Made by a program: the position numbers and the translations under genes. A stretch of 64,000 nt of DNA from Methylotenera_A sp046594915 (GTDB taxonomy: Bacteria; Pseudomonadota; Gammaproteobacteria; Burkholderiales; Methylophilaceae), in contig JBKJRC010000016.1 of the NCBI GenBank assembly GCA_046594915.1, forward strand, positions 62,001-126,000. Direction: 5' to 3'. This document shows positions 53,819 to 63,184 of the stretch, in pieces. The notes beneath the pieces were generated by a model that did no database searches, was not told where the DNA came from, and saw only the letters and a list, made by a program, of their open reading frames with translations. Positions within the stretch are counted from its first letter, which is position 1, and the number at the start of each line of letters is the position of its first letter.

Positions 53819-55347
53819 ATTGTTTCAGCTTTACTGGTTTTTGTAGCGCCTTTAACTTTAGCTTCTATTTTAGAGGTCATTTGTGCTGTTCGTTCTTCAA
53901 CCTCACTATCCCTATCCTCTAGAACCCAAGTATCTTTGGTACCACCGCCCTGTGACGAATTGACCACTAAGGAACCTTCTTTTAACGCGACGCGGCATAA
54001 TGCACCAGGTACTAAGGTGACTGTTTTGCCCGATAATACAAATGGTCGCAAATCCACGTGCCGCGGCGCAATACCTGCTTCAACCAATGTAGGGCAAGTG
54101 GATAATGCTAAAGTGGGCTGCGCAATATAATTGGCAGGTTTAGATAAGATGCGTAATCTAAACTCGTCTAGTTCTTGTTTGGTCGCTGCTGGGCCTACTA
54201 ACATGCCATAACCGCCAGAGCCTTGCACCTCTTTTACCACTAATTCATGCAAGTGTTCTAAGGTGTATTGCAAATCGTCTTCTTTACTTAACTCATAAGT
54301 GGGCACATTTTCTAACAGCGGCTCTTCGCTTAAATAAAACTTAATCATTTCAGGCACGTAAATATACGTGGCTTTGTCATCAGCAACGCCCGTACCAACT
54401 GCATTTGCGAGCGTTACGCCACCATTGCGATATACCGACAACAGCCCAGGCACGCCTAACATAGAATCCGCATTAAATACCAATGGATCGATATAGTCGT
54501 CATCAATACGCCTATAAATCACATCCACTTTTTGCGGGCCCTGCGTAGTGCGCATATACACGGCGTTGTTGCGCACAAATAAATCCTGGCCTTCTACCAA
54601 CTCAATGCCCATTTGTTGCGCAATAAAAGCATGTTCAAAATAAGCACTGTTATAAGCGCCAGGTGACAACAAAACCACGGTCGGATCTTGTATGCCAAGT
54701 TGTGCTACATCGCGTAGGTTTTTAAGCAATACTTGCGGATAATGATCAACTTGCGCGATATGATAGCGGCGGAATAACTCGGGAAATAAGCGCATCATCA
54801 TTTTGCGATCTTCCAACATATAAGACACGCCTGACGGCGTACGCAAATTATCTTCCAACACGTAAAATTGTGATTCGCTGGTGCGCACCAAATCAACGCC
54901 TGCAATATGTGCATAAATTTGGTTGGGTACATCTACACCGAACATTTCTGGACGATATTGGCTATTCGCCAATATACTTGCTGGCACAATGCCTGCCTTA
55001 ATGATTTCTTGCGAATGATAAATGTCGTGCAGAAACATGTTAAGCGCACGCACACGCTGTATCACCCCCGCAGACAATTTAGACCACTCTTTTGCAGAGA
55101 TTAACCGCGGAATCACATCAAACGGGATTAACCGCTCTGCACCGTCGCTCTCACCATACACATTAAAAGTAATGCCTACCCGGCGAAACAATAACTCCGC
55201 TTCTTGGCGTTTACTTTCCAATTGATGATGCGGAATATCTTTAAGCCAATCTTGGTAAGCGGTATAAATGTGACGCACATGCATATCGTCTAGCTTAGAT
55301 GCATCCACTTGCATTTCGTCAAAAAACATTTTTGGGGACTTTTGCAT
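53812..55347 (-). CDS. circularly permuted ATP-grasp protein (DUF404/DUF407)
   Basis: Protein of 511 aa from the ATG at 55347 (MQKSPKMFFDEM); a longer frame begins at a TTG with no RBS. Family features are MFLHDIYHSQEI, YVLEDNLRTPSGVSYMLEDR and VNSSQGGGTKDTWVLED near the end. The permuted ATP-grasp fold is expected to form an amide or peptide bond by way of an acyl phosphate. It opens the leftward Anbu cluster and lies 212 bases upstream of... yicC's stop on the right, on the same strand as yicC. Confidence 0.92.
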   Translation of the reverse strand: MQKSPKMFFDEMQVDASKLDDMHVRHIYTAYQDWLKDIPHHQLESKRQEAELLFRRVGITFNVYGESDGAERLIPFDVIPRLISAKEWSKLSAGVIQRVRALNMFLHDIYHSQEIIKAGIVPASILANSQYRPEMFGVDVPNQIYAHIAGVDLVRTSESQFYVLEDNLRTPSGVSYMLEDRKMMMRLFPELFRRYHIAQVDHYPQVLLKNLRDVAQLGIQDPTVVLLSPGAYNSAYFEHAFIAQQMGIELVEGQDLFVRNNAVYMRTTQGPQKVDVIYRRIDDDYIDPLVFNADSMLGVPGLLSVYRNGGVTLANAVGTGVADDKATYIYVPEMIKFYLSEEPLLENVPTYELSKEDDLQYTLEHLHELVVKEVQGSGGYGMLVGPAATKQELDEFRLRILSKPANYIAQPTLALSTCPTLVEAGIAPRHVDLRPFVLSGKTVTLVPGALCRVALKEGSLVVNSSQGGGTKDTWVLEDRDSEVEERTAQMTSKIEAKVKGATKTSKAETIC

Positions 55348-55559
55348 GGTTAAGTTCTTTAGGTAATAAAAAGATTCATGCAAGGCGTATGCCAAATAAT
55401 TATTTAATAATAAACAATTAGTTAGGGTTGTATTTTTTTAAGCTAATAAAAATATGCACAGATATAGTGCAGTTAAAAAATGATTTTTTAAAATGTGCAA
55501 TACATCAGTGCATCACTGATGGTTTTTAGAGCAGGCCTGTTAACTGTTTATAAAAGCAA

Positions 55560-56426
55560 TTATTCTATGTTTTGAATCTGCTCGCGCATCTGCTCTATTA
55601 ACACTTTCAGTTCCATGGAAATTTGGCTGGTTTCAACGGCAACCGATTTCGAACCCAATGTATTCGCCTCGCGATTCATTTCCTGCATTAAAAAATCTAA
55701 ACGCTTGCCTACCGCGCCGCCCGCTTGCAAAATGCGTTTCACCTCTGCAATATGTGAACTCAATCTTGACAATTCTTCGTCCACATCAATACGCTGTGCG
55801 TACAGCACCATTTCTTGCCGAATACGCTCATCGTCATGGCTATTAGTGGCTTCATGCAATTTAGCGGTTAATTTTGTCTGATATTGCGCAATTAAAGCTG
55901 GCATCATTGGCTTAACTTTGGTCACAAGTTGCTCAACCTGTTGCAATCTGTCCAAAATAATCGCGGCCAATTTACCGCCTTCGCGCGCTCGTGCATCAAT
56001 TAATTGCTGCAAAATTTGAGTTAACCCATTTTTGAAATCAACTTCTAGCGCATCAGAATCCAATGTTTCTGCAACAAAAACGCCTGGCATACGCAAAATG
56101 TCCAGCATATTCACGGGTTGTGTATGCGGAAAATATTGCGCTGCTGTTTTTGCGCTTTCTGCAATTTGCTGCAAAACGCTGTGGTTAAGCTGTGGCACAC
56201 TGTTTACGCCAGCCTCACGCATCATACTCATGCGAATATCCACTTTACCACGGCCTAATTTAGCCTGAATCAACTCGCGAGCGAGTGATTCGAGCTGACG
56301 CAAACTATCATCTAGTTTTAGTTGTAACTCTAAATAACGGTGGTTTACCGAGCGGCATTCAATTAGCAAAACACCATTTTTTGTGTTGGTTTCTAGTGAC
56401 GCGTAGCCTGTCATGCTTAATATCAT
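55560..56426 (-). CDS. yicC: YicC family endoribonuclease
   Basis: Protein of 288 aa. The opening MILSMTGYASLET, ECRSVNHRYLELQLKL and the C-terminal GKRLDFLMQEMNREANTLGSKS are diagnostic of YicC. E. coli YicC is a metal-dependent endoribonuclease that contributes to degradation of the sRNA RyhB. In many proteobacteria yicC is directly before gmk; here the Anbu cluster lies between them. Divergent from the kinase gene. Confidence 0.93.
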   Translation of the reverse strand: MILSMTGYASLETNTKNGVLLIECRSVNHRYLELQLKLDDSLRQLESLARELIQAKLGRGKVDIRMSMMREAGVNSVPQLNHSVLQQIAESAKTAAQYFPHTQPVNMLDILRMPGVFVAETLDSDALEVDFKNGLTQILQQLIDARAREGGKLAAIILDRLQQVEQLVTKVKPMMPALIAQYQTKLTAKLHEATNSHDDERIRQEMVLYAQRIDVDEELSRLSSHIAEVKRILQAGGAVGKRLDFLMQEMNREANTLGSKSVAVETSQISMELKVLIEQMREQIQNIE

Positions 56427-56629
56427 GGTTGTGCTCTTGGGTTTATTTGTTAAAGTGAATTAATTTGTTAAAGTAATTTGTGATAATTGTATCAAACCTC
56501 TATGATTTAACGTGTTTTTTATGCGAGAATATGCGAATTAATTGATTTAATATTTCCACATTTATTTACAAAATCTTATTAACTGGACTGGGCATATCGC
56601 ACGCAACATTGGGCGCTACACTTAACTAG

Positions 56630-57571
56630 ATGGCTACACTTAAAAACCAATCTTTGCCTATCGGCTATATTCTGCAAGACTATATCATCACGCGCGTGTT
56701 AAGCACTGGCGGCTTTAGTTTCGTCTATCTTGCGCAAGACATGAACAAAAACACGGTGGCGATTAAAGAATATATGCCCACTGGTTTAGCCCTGCGCGAA
56801 GATGGCGCGACCGTATTACTGGGAAGTGACGACGACGCCTCTACTTTTAAGCACGGCTTAAAATGTTTTTTTGAAGAAGGCCTGGCTTTGGCCAAAATTG
56901 ACCATAAAAACATCGTGCGCGTGGTTAATTTCTTTAGAGAAAACAACACGGTTTACATGGTCATGCAGTATGAGCGCGGCAAATCGTTACAAGATTTTAT
57001 CTTATCGCAACCCGCGCCTGTCAACGAAAGATTTGTACGCCGTGTATTTGGTGAGCTACTTAATGGCCTGCGCGAAGTCCATACGCAAAAGTTGCTGCAT
57101 TTAGATATTAAGCCAGCCAACATTTATATTCGGCTAGATGGCTCACCAGTGCTACTAGATTTTGGCTCGGCACGGCAAACATTGACGCAAACCCAATCTA
57201 AATTATCGCCTAGCTACACGCCCGGTTTTGCGCCGCCAGAACAATATTTTGAGCGTAAACAACTCGGCCCATGGAGCGATATTTACAGTGTGGGCGCCAG
57301 CATGTATTCCTGTCTGGCAAGATCGGCGCCCATGGCGGCTAATCAACGCGTTAAACAAGATTTTTTAGCGCCCGCCACCAAAGTGGGCAAAGGCATTTAT
57401 ACCCAAGAATTACTGCAAATTATTGATAATTGCCTGAAACTTAATTATCTGGATAGGCCGCAAAGCGTATTTTCGTTACAAAAGACCTTGTTTGAAATTG
57501 TTCCCCCAATTGAGGTAGAAAAACCCAGTTTTGCTAAAAAAATTAAAGACGCTTTAAACAAACCACTCTAA
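56630..57571 (+). CDS. serine/threonine protein kinase
   Basis: Hanks-type kinase of 313 aa without a membrane helix. The glycine-rich loop is LSTGGFSFVY, the ATP-binding lysine K46 (VAIKEY), the catalytic loop HLDIKPANIY with D159, and the DFG motif at 177-179. SPSYTPGFAPPEQY is the activation/APE region. It is followed 50 bases on by a PP2C phosphatase gene, so the two form a reversible phosphorylation pair. Targets are unknown. No clear RBS precedes the ATG. Confidence 0.93.
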   Translation: MATLKNQSLPIGYILQDYIITRVLSTGGFSFVYLAQDMNKNTVAIKEYMPTGLALREDGATVLLGSDDDASTFKHGLKCFFEEGLALAKIDHKNIVRVVNFFRENNTVYMVMQYERGKSLQDFILSQPAPVNERFVRRVFGELLNGLREVHTQKLLHLDIKPANIYIRLDGSPVLLDFGSARQTLTQTQSKLSPSYTPGFAPPEQYFERKQLGPWSDIYSVGASMYSCLARSAPMAANQRVKQDFLAPATKVGKGIYTQELLQIIDNCLKLNYLDRPQSVFSLQKTLFEIVPPIEVEKPSFAKKIKDALNKPL

Positions 57572-57621
57572 GATGTTAATACCAATTAATCACACAAAAA
57601 TACTCAATAATAGCTGCTTAA

Positions 57622-58551
57622 ATGAAATTTTCTATCTACCAAAATAGTCGTCAAGGCCCTAGACACTATAATCAAGATCGACTGGCTTATTCGTATAGTA
57701 AAGATGCTTTGCTACTCGTGTTAGCTGACGGCATGGGTGGCCACCGCAATGGCGAAGTTGCCGCGCAGTTAGCCGTTAAAACCTTAACCGATGCTTTTCA
57801 GCGTTTAGCGGTGCCGTTTTTAAGTAGCCCGGCCAAATTTTTAATCGATCATATTCAGCAAGTACACGATATGATTGATCACGTCACACAAAGAGATGAG
57901 TTAATCGAAGCGCCGCGCACCACAATTGTGGCGGCGATTATTCAACGCGGCTTTTTGTATTGCGCGCATGTGGGCGATTCCAGGCTGTATCACTTTCGCG
58001 AAGGGCATTTGCTGTTTCGTACCGAAGATCACTCAGTCGTACAATCGTTGTACAAAAAAGGCATGATCAGCAAAGAAGAAATGGCCACGCATCCTTACAA
58101 AAATAAGGTGTATAACTGTTTGGGCGGCGAAACCCCGCCACAAATCGATTTATCCGATCGTTTTGAGTTGCTAGAAGGCGACACCATTTTGTTGTGTACC
58201 GATGGTGTTTGGGGCGTGTTGAGTGATCAGCAAATTAAAGAAATTATCCAGCAGAATGTGGTTATTGCGAATGCCACCAACCGGCTGATGGAAAGTGCCG
58301 AATTTGCCAGCGATGAACGCGGTGACAATATGAGCGCCATTGGTTTGCAATGGGGGGACAGGCAACAAAATGGCGATACCGTTTCTACGCAGTTGATGCC
58401 TTTGGGTGAAACCACCACCATCATGAACACCGTACAGCCACCAATGAATGAAGAGATGAATCTGAATGATCTTTCAGATGACGACATTGAACATACCATC
58501 GCCGAAATTCAAACTGCTTTAAATAAAACCCAGCAAAAACCCAAAATTTAG
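57622..58551 (+). CDS. PP2C family Ser/Thr phosphatase
   Basis: Protein of 309 aa. The metal-binding aspartates are in LADGMGGH, HVGDSRLY and LCTDGVWG, with the last in DERGDNMSA. The final 50 or so residues form an acidic, low-complexity tail (LNDLSDDDIEHTIAEIQTAL). It should dephosphorylate targets of the kinase just upstream. The two are followed by rph, rdgB and hemW on the same strand. Confidence 0.92.
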   Translation: MKFSIYQNSRQGPRHYNQDRLAYSYSKDALLLVLADGMGGHRNGEVAAQLAVKTLTDAFQRLAVPFLSSPAKFLIDHIQQVHDMIDHVTQRDELIEAPRTTIVAAIIQRGFLYCAHVGDSRLYHFREGHLLFRTEDHSVVQSLYKKGMISKEEMATHPYKNKVYNCLGGETPPQIDLSDRFELLEGDTILLCTDGVWGVLSDQQIKEIIQQNVVIANATNRLMESAEFASDERGDNMSAIGLQWGDRQQNGDTVSTQLMPLGETTTIMNTVQPPMNEEMNLNDLSDDDIEHTIAEIQTALNKTQQKPKI

Positions 58552-58679
58552 CCTTATTTTATGGTTAAGTCGCCGCTGCGAAAGTTTTCTGCTAACTGTT
58601 AACGGCTTGCGCTATTAAGTTTTAACAGTATCTCAATAATGCATCGCTTATAATGTGTTTTTTATTTAAGCCCATTATC

Positions 58680-59414
58680 ATGCAACCCATCCTTCGACCA
58701 AGCCTACGTGCCACCAACCAGTTACGCACTATTGAAATTATCCGCCATTACACCAAACATGCCGAAGGTTCGGTATTGGTTAAATTTGGCGATACGCATG
58801 TACTTTGCACCGCGAGCGTAGAAGAAAAAGTACCCGGCTTTTTAAAAGGTAAGAATCAAGGCTGGGTTACCGCAGAATATGGCATGCTGCCGCGTAGCAC
58901 TGGCAGCCGCATGGATAGAGAAGCAGCTAAAGGCAAGCAATCTGGTCGCACACAAGAAATCCAGCGTTTAATTGGCCGCAGTTTGCGTGCCATAATTGAT
59001 CTTGAAAAGCTGGGCGAACGCAGCATTCATATTGATTGTGATGTGATTCAGGCCGATGGCGGCACGCGCACGGCCAGCATTACGGGTGCCTATGTGGCTT
59101 TACATGATGCTATTTCTAAGCTGTTAGCTAGTGGAAAAATCACTGAAAATCCGCTTAAACAAGCTGTTGCCGCCATTTCTGTCGGTGTATACCAAGGTTG
59201 TGCGGTGTTAGATTTAGATTATATTGAAGACTCTGATTGCGATACCGATATGAACGTGGTGATGACGGAAGATGGTGGATTTGTAGAGATTCAAGGCACG
59301 GCTGAAGGCGAGCCGTTTGCGCGTGAAGCCATGAACGCGATGCTAGATTTGGCAGCCAGCGGCATTGCCGAATTGCTGGTGATGCAGCAAACGGCTTTGG
59401 CACGCGCTGATTAA
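58680..59414 (+). CDS. rph: ribonuclease PH
   Basis: Protein of 244 aa from the ATG at 58680 (MQPILRPSLRATNQLR); an upstream ATG would add nine residues with no family match. The phosphorolytic core has HYTKHAEGSVLVKFGDT, GWVTAEYGMLPRSTGSR, RSLRAIIDLEKLGERSIHIDCDV and QADGGTRTASITGA. It trims tRNA 3' ends and other RNAs using phosphate. rdgB follows at 54 bases, the usual rph-rdgB order. Confidence 0.97.
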   Translation: MQPILRPSLRATNQLRTIEIIRHYTKHAEGSVLVKFGDTHVLCTASVEEKVPGFLKGKNQGWVTAEYGMLPRSTGSRMDREAAKGKQSGRTQEIQRLIGRSLRAIIDLEKLGERSIHIDCDVIQADGGTRTASITGAYVALHDAISKLLASGKITENPLKQAVAAISVGVYQGCAVLDLDYIEDSDCDTDMNVVMTEDGGFVEIQGTAEGEPFAREAMNAMLDLAASGIAELLVMQQTALARAD

Positions 59415-59468
59415 CCTAAAAGTTAACCCATTAAGTTAACCAATAATTTGTTGGCAAAATTAATATCG

Positions 59469-60119
59469 ATGAATAAACTAGTCATTGCAACGCATAATCT
59501 CGGTAAGCTGCGCGAGTTCCAGATTTTACTCAGTGCGCTTAATATTGAAGTATTGCCGCAATCGGCTTTTAATATCAGCGAGGCCGAAGAACCGCATTGC
59601 ACCTTTATCGAAAACGCGTTGACTAAAGCACGACACGCCAGTTTACACAGCGGCTTGCCAGCGCTTGCAGACGATTCTGGTTTGTGTGTACACGCGCTAC
59701 AAGGCAAGCCTGGCGTTTTATCGGCGCGGTTTGCCGACATGCATAGCGATGAACCATACCGAAATAAAAGTAGTGATAAATCAAGCCGTGATGAAAAAAA
59801 CAATCAAGCGTTATTAAACGCACTAAAAGATGTCACGACGCAAACAAACCCACATAGTCGCAGTGCTTATTACTATTGCGCGCTGGTGTTGGTGCGTAGC
59901 CATGACGATCCGCAACCGATTATTGCAGAAGGCATGTGGACAGGTGAAATTTTAACTGCGCCAAGAGGGTCAGATGGATTTGGCTATGATCCTTTGTTTC
60001 TGGATTTGCATTTTAACAAAACTGGCGCAGAATTAAGCCCTGATATTAAAAACCAAATCAGTCATCGCGGGCAAGCGTTGCAACAATTAATCATCAAAAT
60101 CAAGGCATTAAAAGTATGA
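59469..60119 (+). CDS. rdgB: XTP/dITP diphosphatase (non-canonical purine NTP pyrophosphatase)
   Basis: Protein of 216 aa from the ATG at 59469 (MNKLVIATHNLGKLREF); an ATG seven codons upstream is less likely. The signature segments are LADDSGLCVHALQGKPGVLSARFA, GSDGFGYDPLF and ISHRGQALQQL. It removes ITP, XTP and their deoxy forms from the nucleotide pool. It is slightly longer than E. coli RdgB because of a charged loop near residue 100 (NKSSDKSSRDEKNN). The stop overlaps the next start. Confidence 0.95.
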   Translation: MNKLVIATHNLGKLREFQILLSALNIEVLPQSAFNISEAEEPHCTFIENALTKARHASLHSGLPALADDSGLCVHALQGKPGVLSARFADMHSDEPYRNKSSDKSSRDEKNNQALLNALKDVTTQTNPHSRSAYYYCALVLVRSHDDPQPIIAEGMWTGEILTAPRGSDGFGYDPLFLDLHFNKTGAELSPDIKNQISHRGQALQQLIIKIKALKV

Positions 60120-60358
60120 AAAATTTACCGAACTGGTTGCGCGACGATGGCAGCATCGTCTCTTGCACCGAAAAAATCAAAGTGATGCGCGAAAATTTTG
60201 AAGAGATTCAGCAAATCGCCCAAGACGCTTTTGAAGACGGTTTGCTTTTAGAAGTGTCAGAAACGCAGATGCGCGAAGCCTTGCATCACTTAATTAATCA
60301 GCTGATTAACCCCTACCAAAAAACCAAAGCGGCCATTGAAAAAAGTTATACCAATTAA
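60116..60358 (+). CDS. small protein of unknown function between rdgB and hemW
   Basis: An 80-aa soluble protein that starts at an ATGA overlap with rdgB and ends 23 bases inside hemW, so it is held in a tight operon. The sequence (LPNWLRDDGSIVSCTEKIKVMRENFEEI) has one cysteine and several predicted helices. I recall similar short ORFs before hemW in related betaproteobacteria but cannot name a family. No function is proposed. Confidence 0.6.
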   Translation: MKNLPNWLRDDGSIVSCTEKIKVMRENFEEIQQIAQDAFEDGLLLEVSETQMREALHHLINQLINPYQKTKAAIEKSYTN

Positions 60359-61601
60359 AGCGGACACACTTTTCAACCCGAAAACTGCTGCCGCTACCAT
60401 ACAAACAATCAACACAAGCGCGCCTATTTTGGGCGAAACCACGCTGTCCGGCCTCACCAATCCACCGCCGTTATCGCTGTATATTCATATTCCTTGGTGC
60501 GTAAAAAAGTGTCCTTATTGCGATTTTAATTCGCATGAATCGCGCCACAAAGACGGTGAAATCCCCGAAAAACGTTACGTGGCGGCATTAATTGCCGATT
60601 TAGAACAATCGGTACCACGCGTCTATGGCCGCAAAATCAAAAGTGTATTTTTTGGCGGCGGAACACCCAGCTTATTTTCGCCTGAATCCATTAATACAAT
60701 TTTAAGTGCTGTACGCATGTTAACACCACTGGAATATGATGCAGAAATCACGCTGGAAGCCAATCCTGGCACAGTTGACACTGCGCATTTTGTAGGTTAT
60801 AAACAAGCAGGGGTTAACCGGCTTTCGCTCGGTATTCAAAGTTTTAATGCGGATTATTTAACAGCTTTGGGGCGCATACACGACGACAAACAAGCGATTG
60901 CAGCGGCAGAATTGGCATTAAAAACCTTTGAGCGCGTCAATTTAGATTTGATGTATGCACTACCCAATCAAACGCTTGAACACGCACTGCAAGATGCGCG
61001 CCAAGCGCTAGCGCTTAAGCCAGACCATTTATCGTTTTACCATTTAACGCTGGAGCCAAATACACCGTTTTACCGCACGCCGCCCAGCTTGCCAAGTGAT
61101 GATTTAAGTGCGGACATGCAAGAACAAATTGAGGTTTTGCTGGCCGAACATGGCTATGAGCATTATGAAACTTCGGCTTTTTGTCTACACAAAAGTCAAG
61201 CCAAACATAATGTTAACTATTGGCAATTTGGCGATTATTTAGGCATTGGCGCTGGCGCGCACAGCAAATTAAGTTATCACGACAAAATCACCCGCGAAAC
61301 GCGTTATAAACACCCCAAAGCGTTTATGGAAAATGCCGAGGCTGGCAACGCTGTCGATAATAACTGGAGCATCGCACAGGCAGATTTGGGTTTTGAATTT
61401 ATGATGAACGCGCTGCGATTAACCGATGGCGTTGATGTGCGTTTGTTTCAGCAGCGCACTGGATTAAGTTTACAAAGCATTCAAACGGCGCTGATGACGG
61501 CGACACAAAAAGGACTCATCACGCAAAACCTCAACCGCATCAAGCCTACGTTATTGGGCCAGCGCTATTTGAATGATTTATTGGCCTTATTTTTAGGTTA
61601 A
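60336..61601 (+). CDS. hemW: HemW radical SAM protein
   Basis: Protein of about 421 aa. The radical-SAM CX3CX2C motif is in IHIPWCVKKCPYCDFNSH, typical of HemW rather than the coproporphyrinogen dehydrogenase HemN. GGGTPSLF and the C-terminal GFEFMMNALRLTDG region are also present. HemW is a haem chaperone that inserts haem into membrane proteins. The only usable start in this frame is the TTG overlapping the small upstream gene. The stop overlaps the stop of the convergent FimV-like gene. Confidence 0.9.
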   Translation: MKKVIPIKADTLFNPKTAAATIQTINTSAPILGETTLSGLTNPPPLSLYIHIPWCVKKCPYCDFNSHESRHKDGEIPEKRYVAALIADLEQSVPRVYGRKIKSVFFGGGTPSLFSPESINTILSAVRMLTPLEYDAEITLEANPGTVDTAHFVGYKQAGVNRLSLGIQSFNADYLTALGRIHDDKQAIAAAELALKTFERVNLDLMYALPNQTLEHALQDARQALALKPDHLSFYHLTLEPNTPFYRTPPSLPSDDLSADMQEQIEVLLAEHGYEHYETSAFCLHKSQAKHNVNYWQFGDYLGIGAGAHSKLSYHDKITRETRYKHPKAFMENAEAGNAVDNNWSIAQADLGFEFMMNALRLTDGVDVRLFQQRTGLSLQSIQTALMTATQKGLITQNLNRIKPTLLGQRYLNDLLALFLG

Positions 61602-63184
61602 CTATTGGTTTTTTCTAGGTCTTTACGCGTATCTAAAAGCGTAATCAGCATTAAAATTTCTGCTAATACCGCCGCACTAAAACCAGCGCGGTCGCCATCG
61701 CGATTATCCGTAATCAAGCTTTGCAAATACACTTTTGCCAACTCGCTTGGCCAAACGGCATCCAATTTGTCCATAATATGTGGAAACTCTTCCAAATATT
61801 GCGGTACTACAATTTTCGCGCTAGCTATCGCCGCATTGGCTTCGTACCACACAGGCGTCATCACATTAAATGTGATGTGCAGTCTTTTTGCATAGGCCTC
61901 AAATTCCTCTTTTAAATTCAGTTTTCTGAATATTTCCAGCAAATAAAGACTATGGTTAATAGAGGCTTTTGGGTCAGTTTCAATGGTTAACTTTAAGTGC
62001 GCAACCGCGTCTTGCGTTCGATTAATACTCATCAGCAACTTGGCTTCTTCTAACGTGGTAATCGCTTTGGCTTGATCATCGCGCATATCGGTATTTAAAA
62101 AGCCGATAGATGCGCTATTTGGCTGGTGTTCAACCACGTATTCTGGTTCAGTAACTGGGTCGGTATCTTGCCAATTTTTACCAAAATCCGTCATGGTATC
62201 GTCCATTTCTGGCACTGCATCGCTTAATCGGTTTAGCATGCGTTGGCGATATTTTTTTAGCAAAATTGCCGCTAAAACAACCAAGCCAGCAAAGCCCAAT
62301 AAAGCCAGTAGCCAATATTTCAAACTATTAAATAATGATTGGTTTGCTTGTGCTGGTGCTGAAATTTTTGATGCAGATTGCGTTTGCGCAGCTTGTGGTT
62401 TTATCCGCGTCTGATTAACAGTTTTTGTTGGCGCTGTTGCGGGCGCTAAGTTTTTAAATACTTTTTTGGCCGGCAAAGTTTGTTGCGTGGTTTGCACTGT
62501 TTCTGGCGAATGCTGTTCTGGCGCAGCGCTTGCAGGCAAGTTAAAGGTTTTATCTAAAGCCAATTTTAGATGATTTAACTTTTCTTGTAAAACACCCAAT
62601 CTAATTTGCAATCGCTCTAACTCTGCTTTTAAAAAGGCATTTTTACTCAGTAATAATTCGTATTCTTGTAGCAATAATGTGGGCAACTTACTCACAGAGC
62701 TGTTTATGCTGACAGTTTTGTTCATGCTATAACTCATGCTCAGCTCTTGTCGATTAGTTTTTGCGCGGTTTGCAGCGTTAATCGCCTGCCTGGTTTTTGA
62801 TAATGATTTAAGTGTGGGAATGGTGAGCAAAACTGGCTCTTCAAAAATCGTCGATGGCTTAAGTGTTGGCTCAATTTCAGTGTTTAATCGCAACGTTCTC
62901 GTCACGAATAAACGCCGCATCACGCTATTTTTTGGGTAAAACGCACGCGCAATGTCATTTAAACTTTCACCCGGTATAGCTGGCCAAGACAGGGTATTTT
63001 CGGTGTCGCTCGATTGTTGTGTATTAAATACTGCCGTATTAGATGCGTTAATATCAGATGTGTTATTTAAGCTCGGCGCATCATCTATTACACCGTCAAT
63101 TGCGCCCACTCTGCTCACAAAAATGAGCGCAATCAGCAGGATTAAAAACAGTTTCAGCTTCAAAATAGGCCTTAACTTAATCAA
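61598..63184 (-). CDS. FimV-like membrane protein with LysM-like region
   Basis: Protein of about 528 aa. An N-terminal hydrophobic segment (about residues 10-27) is followed by a LysM-like region SWPAIPGESLNDIARAFYP (about 67-110). A coiled coil and a Pro/Ala/Gln-rich linker precede a membrane helix near 288-310 (YWLLALLGFAGLVVLAAILL). The acidic C-terminus ends in a TPR-like part (HLKLTIETDPKASINHSLYLLEIF). It resembles FimV and shares layout with the gene at 41.3-43.2 kb. The proposed start is a TTG directly after the argH stop, so the exact start is uncertain. Confidence 0.6.
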   Translation of the reverse strand: MIKLRPILKLKLFLILLIALIFVSRVGAIDGVIDDAPSLNNTSDINASNTAVFNTQQSSDTENTLSWPAIPGESLNDIARAFYPKNSVMRRLFVTRTLRLNTEIEPTLKPSTIFEEPVLLTIPTLKSLSKTRQAINAANRAKTNRQELSMSYSMNKTVSINSSVSKLPTLLLQEYELLLSKNAFLKAELERLQIRLGVLQEKLNHLKLALDKTFNLPASAAPEQHSPETVQTTQQTLPAKKVFKNLAPATAPTKTVNQTRIKPQAAQTQSASKISAPAQANQSLFNSLKYWLLALLGFAGLVVLAAILLKKYRQRMLNRLSDAVPEMDDTMTDFGKNWQDTDPVTEPEYVVEHQPNSASIGFLNTDMRDDQAKAITTLEEAKLLMSINRTQDAVAHLKLTIETDPKASINHSLYLLEIFRKLNLKEEFEAYAKRLHITFNVMTPVWYEANAAIASAKIVVPQYLEEFPHIMDKLDAVWPSELAKVYLQSLITDNRDGDRAGFSAAVLAEILMLITLLDTRKDLEKTNS

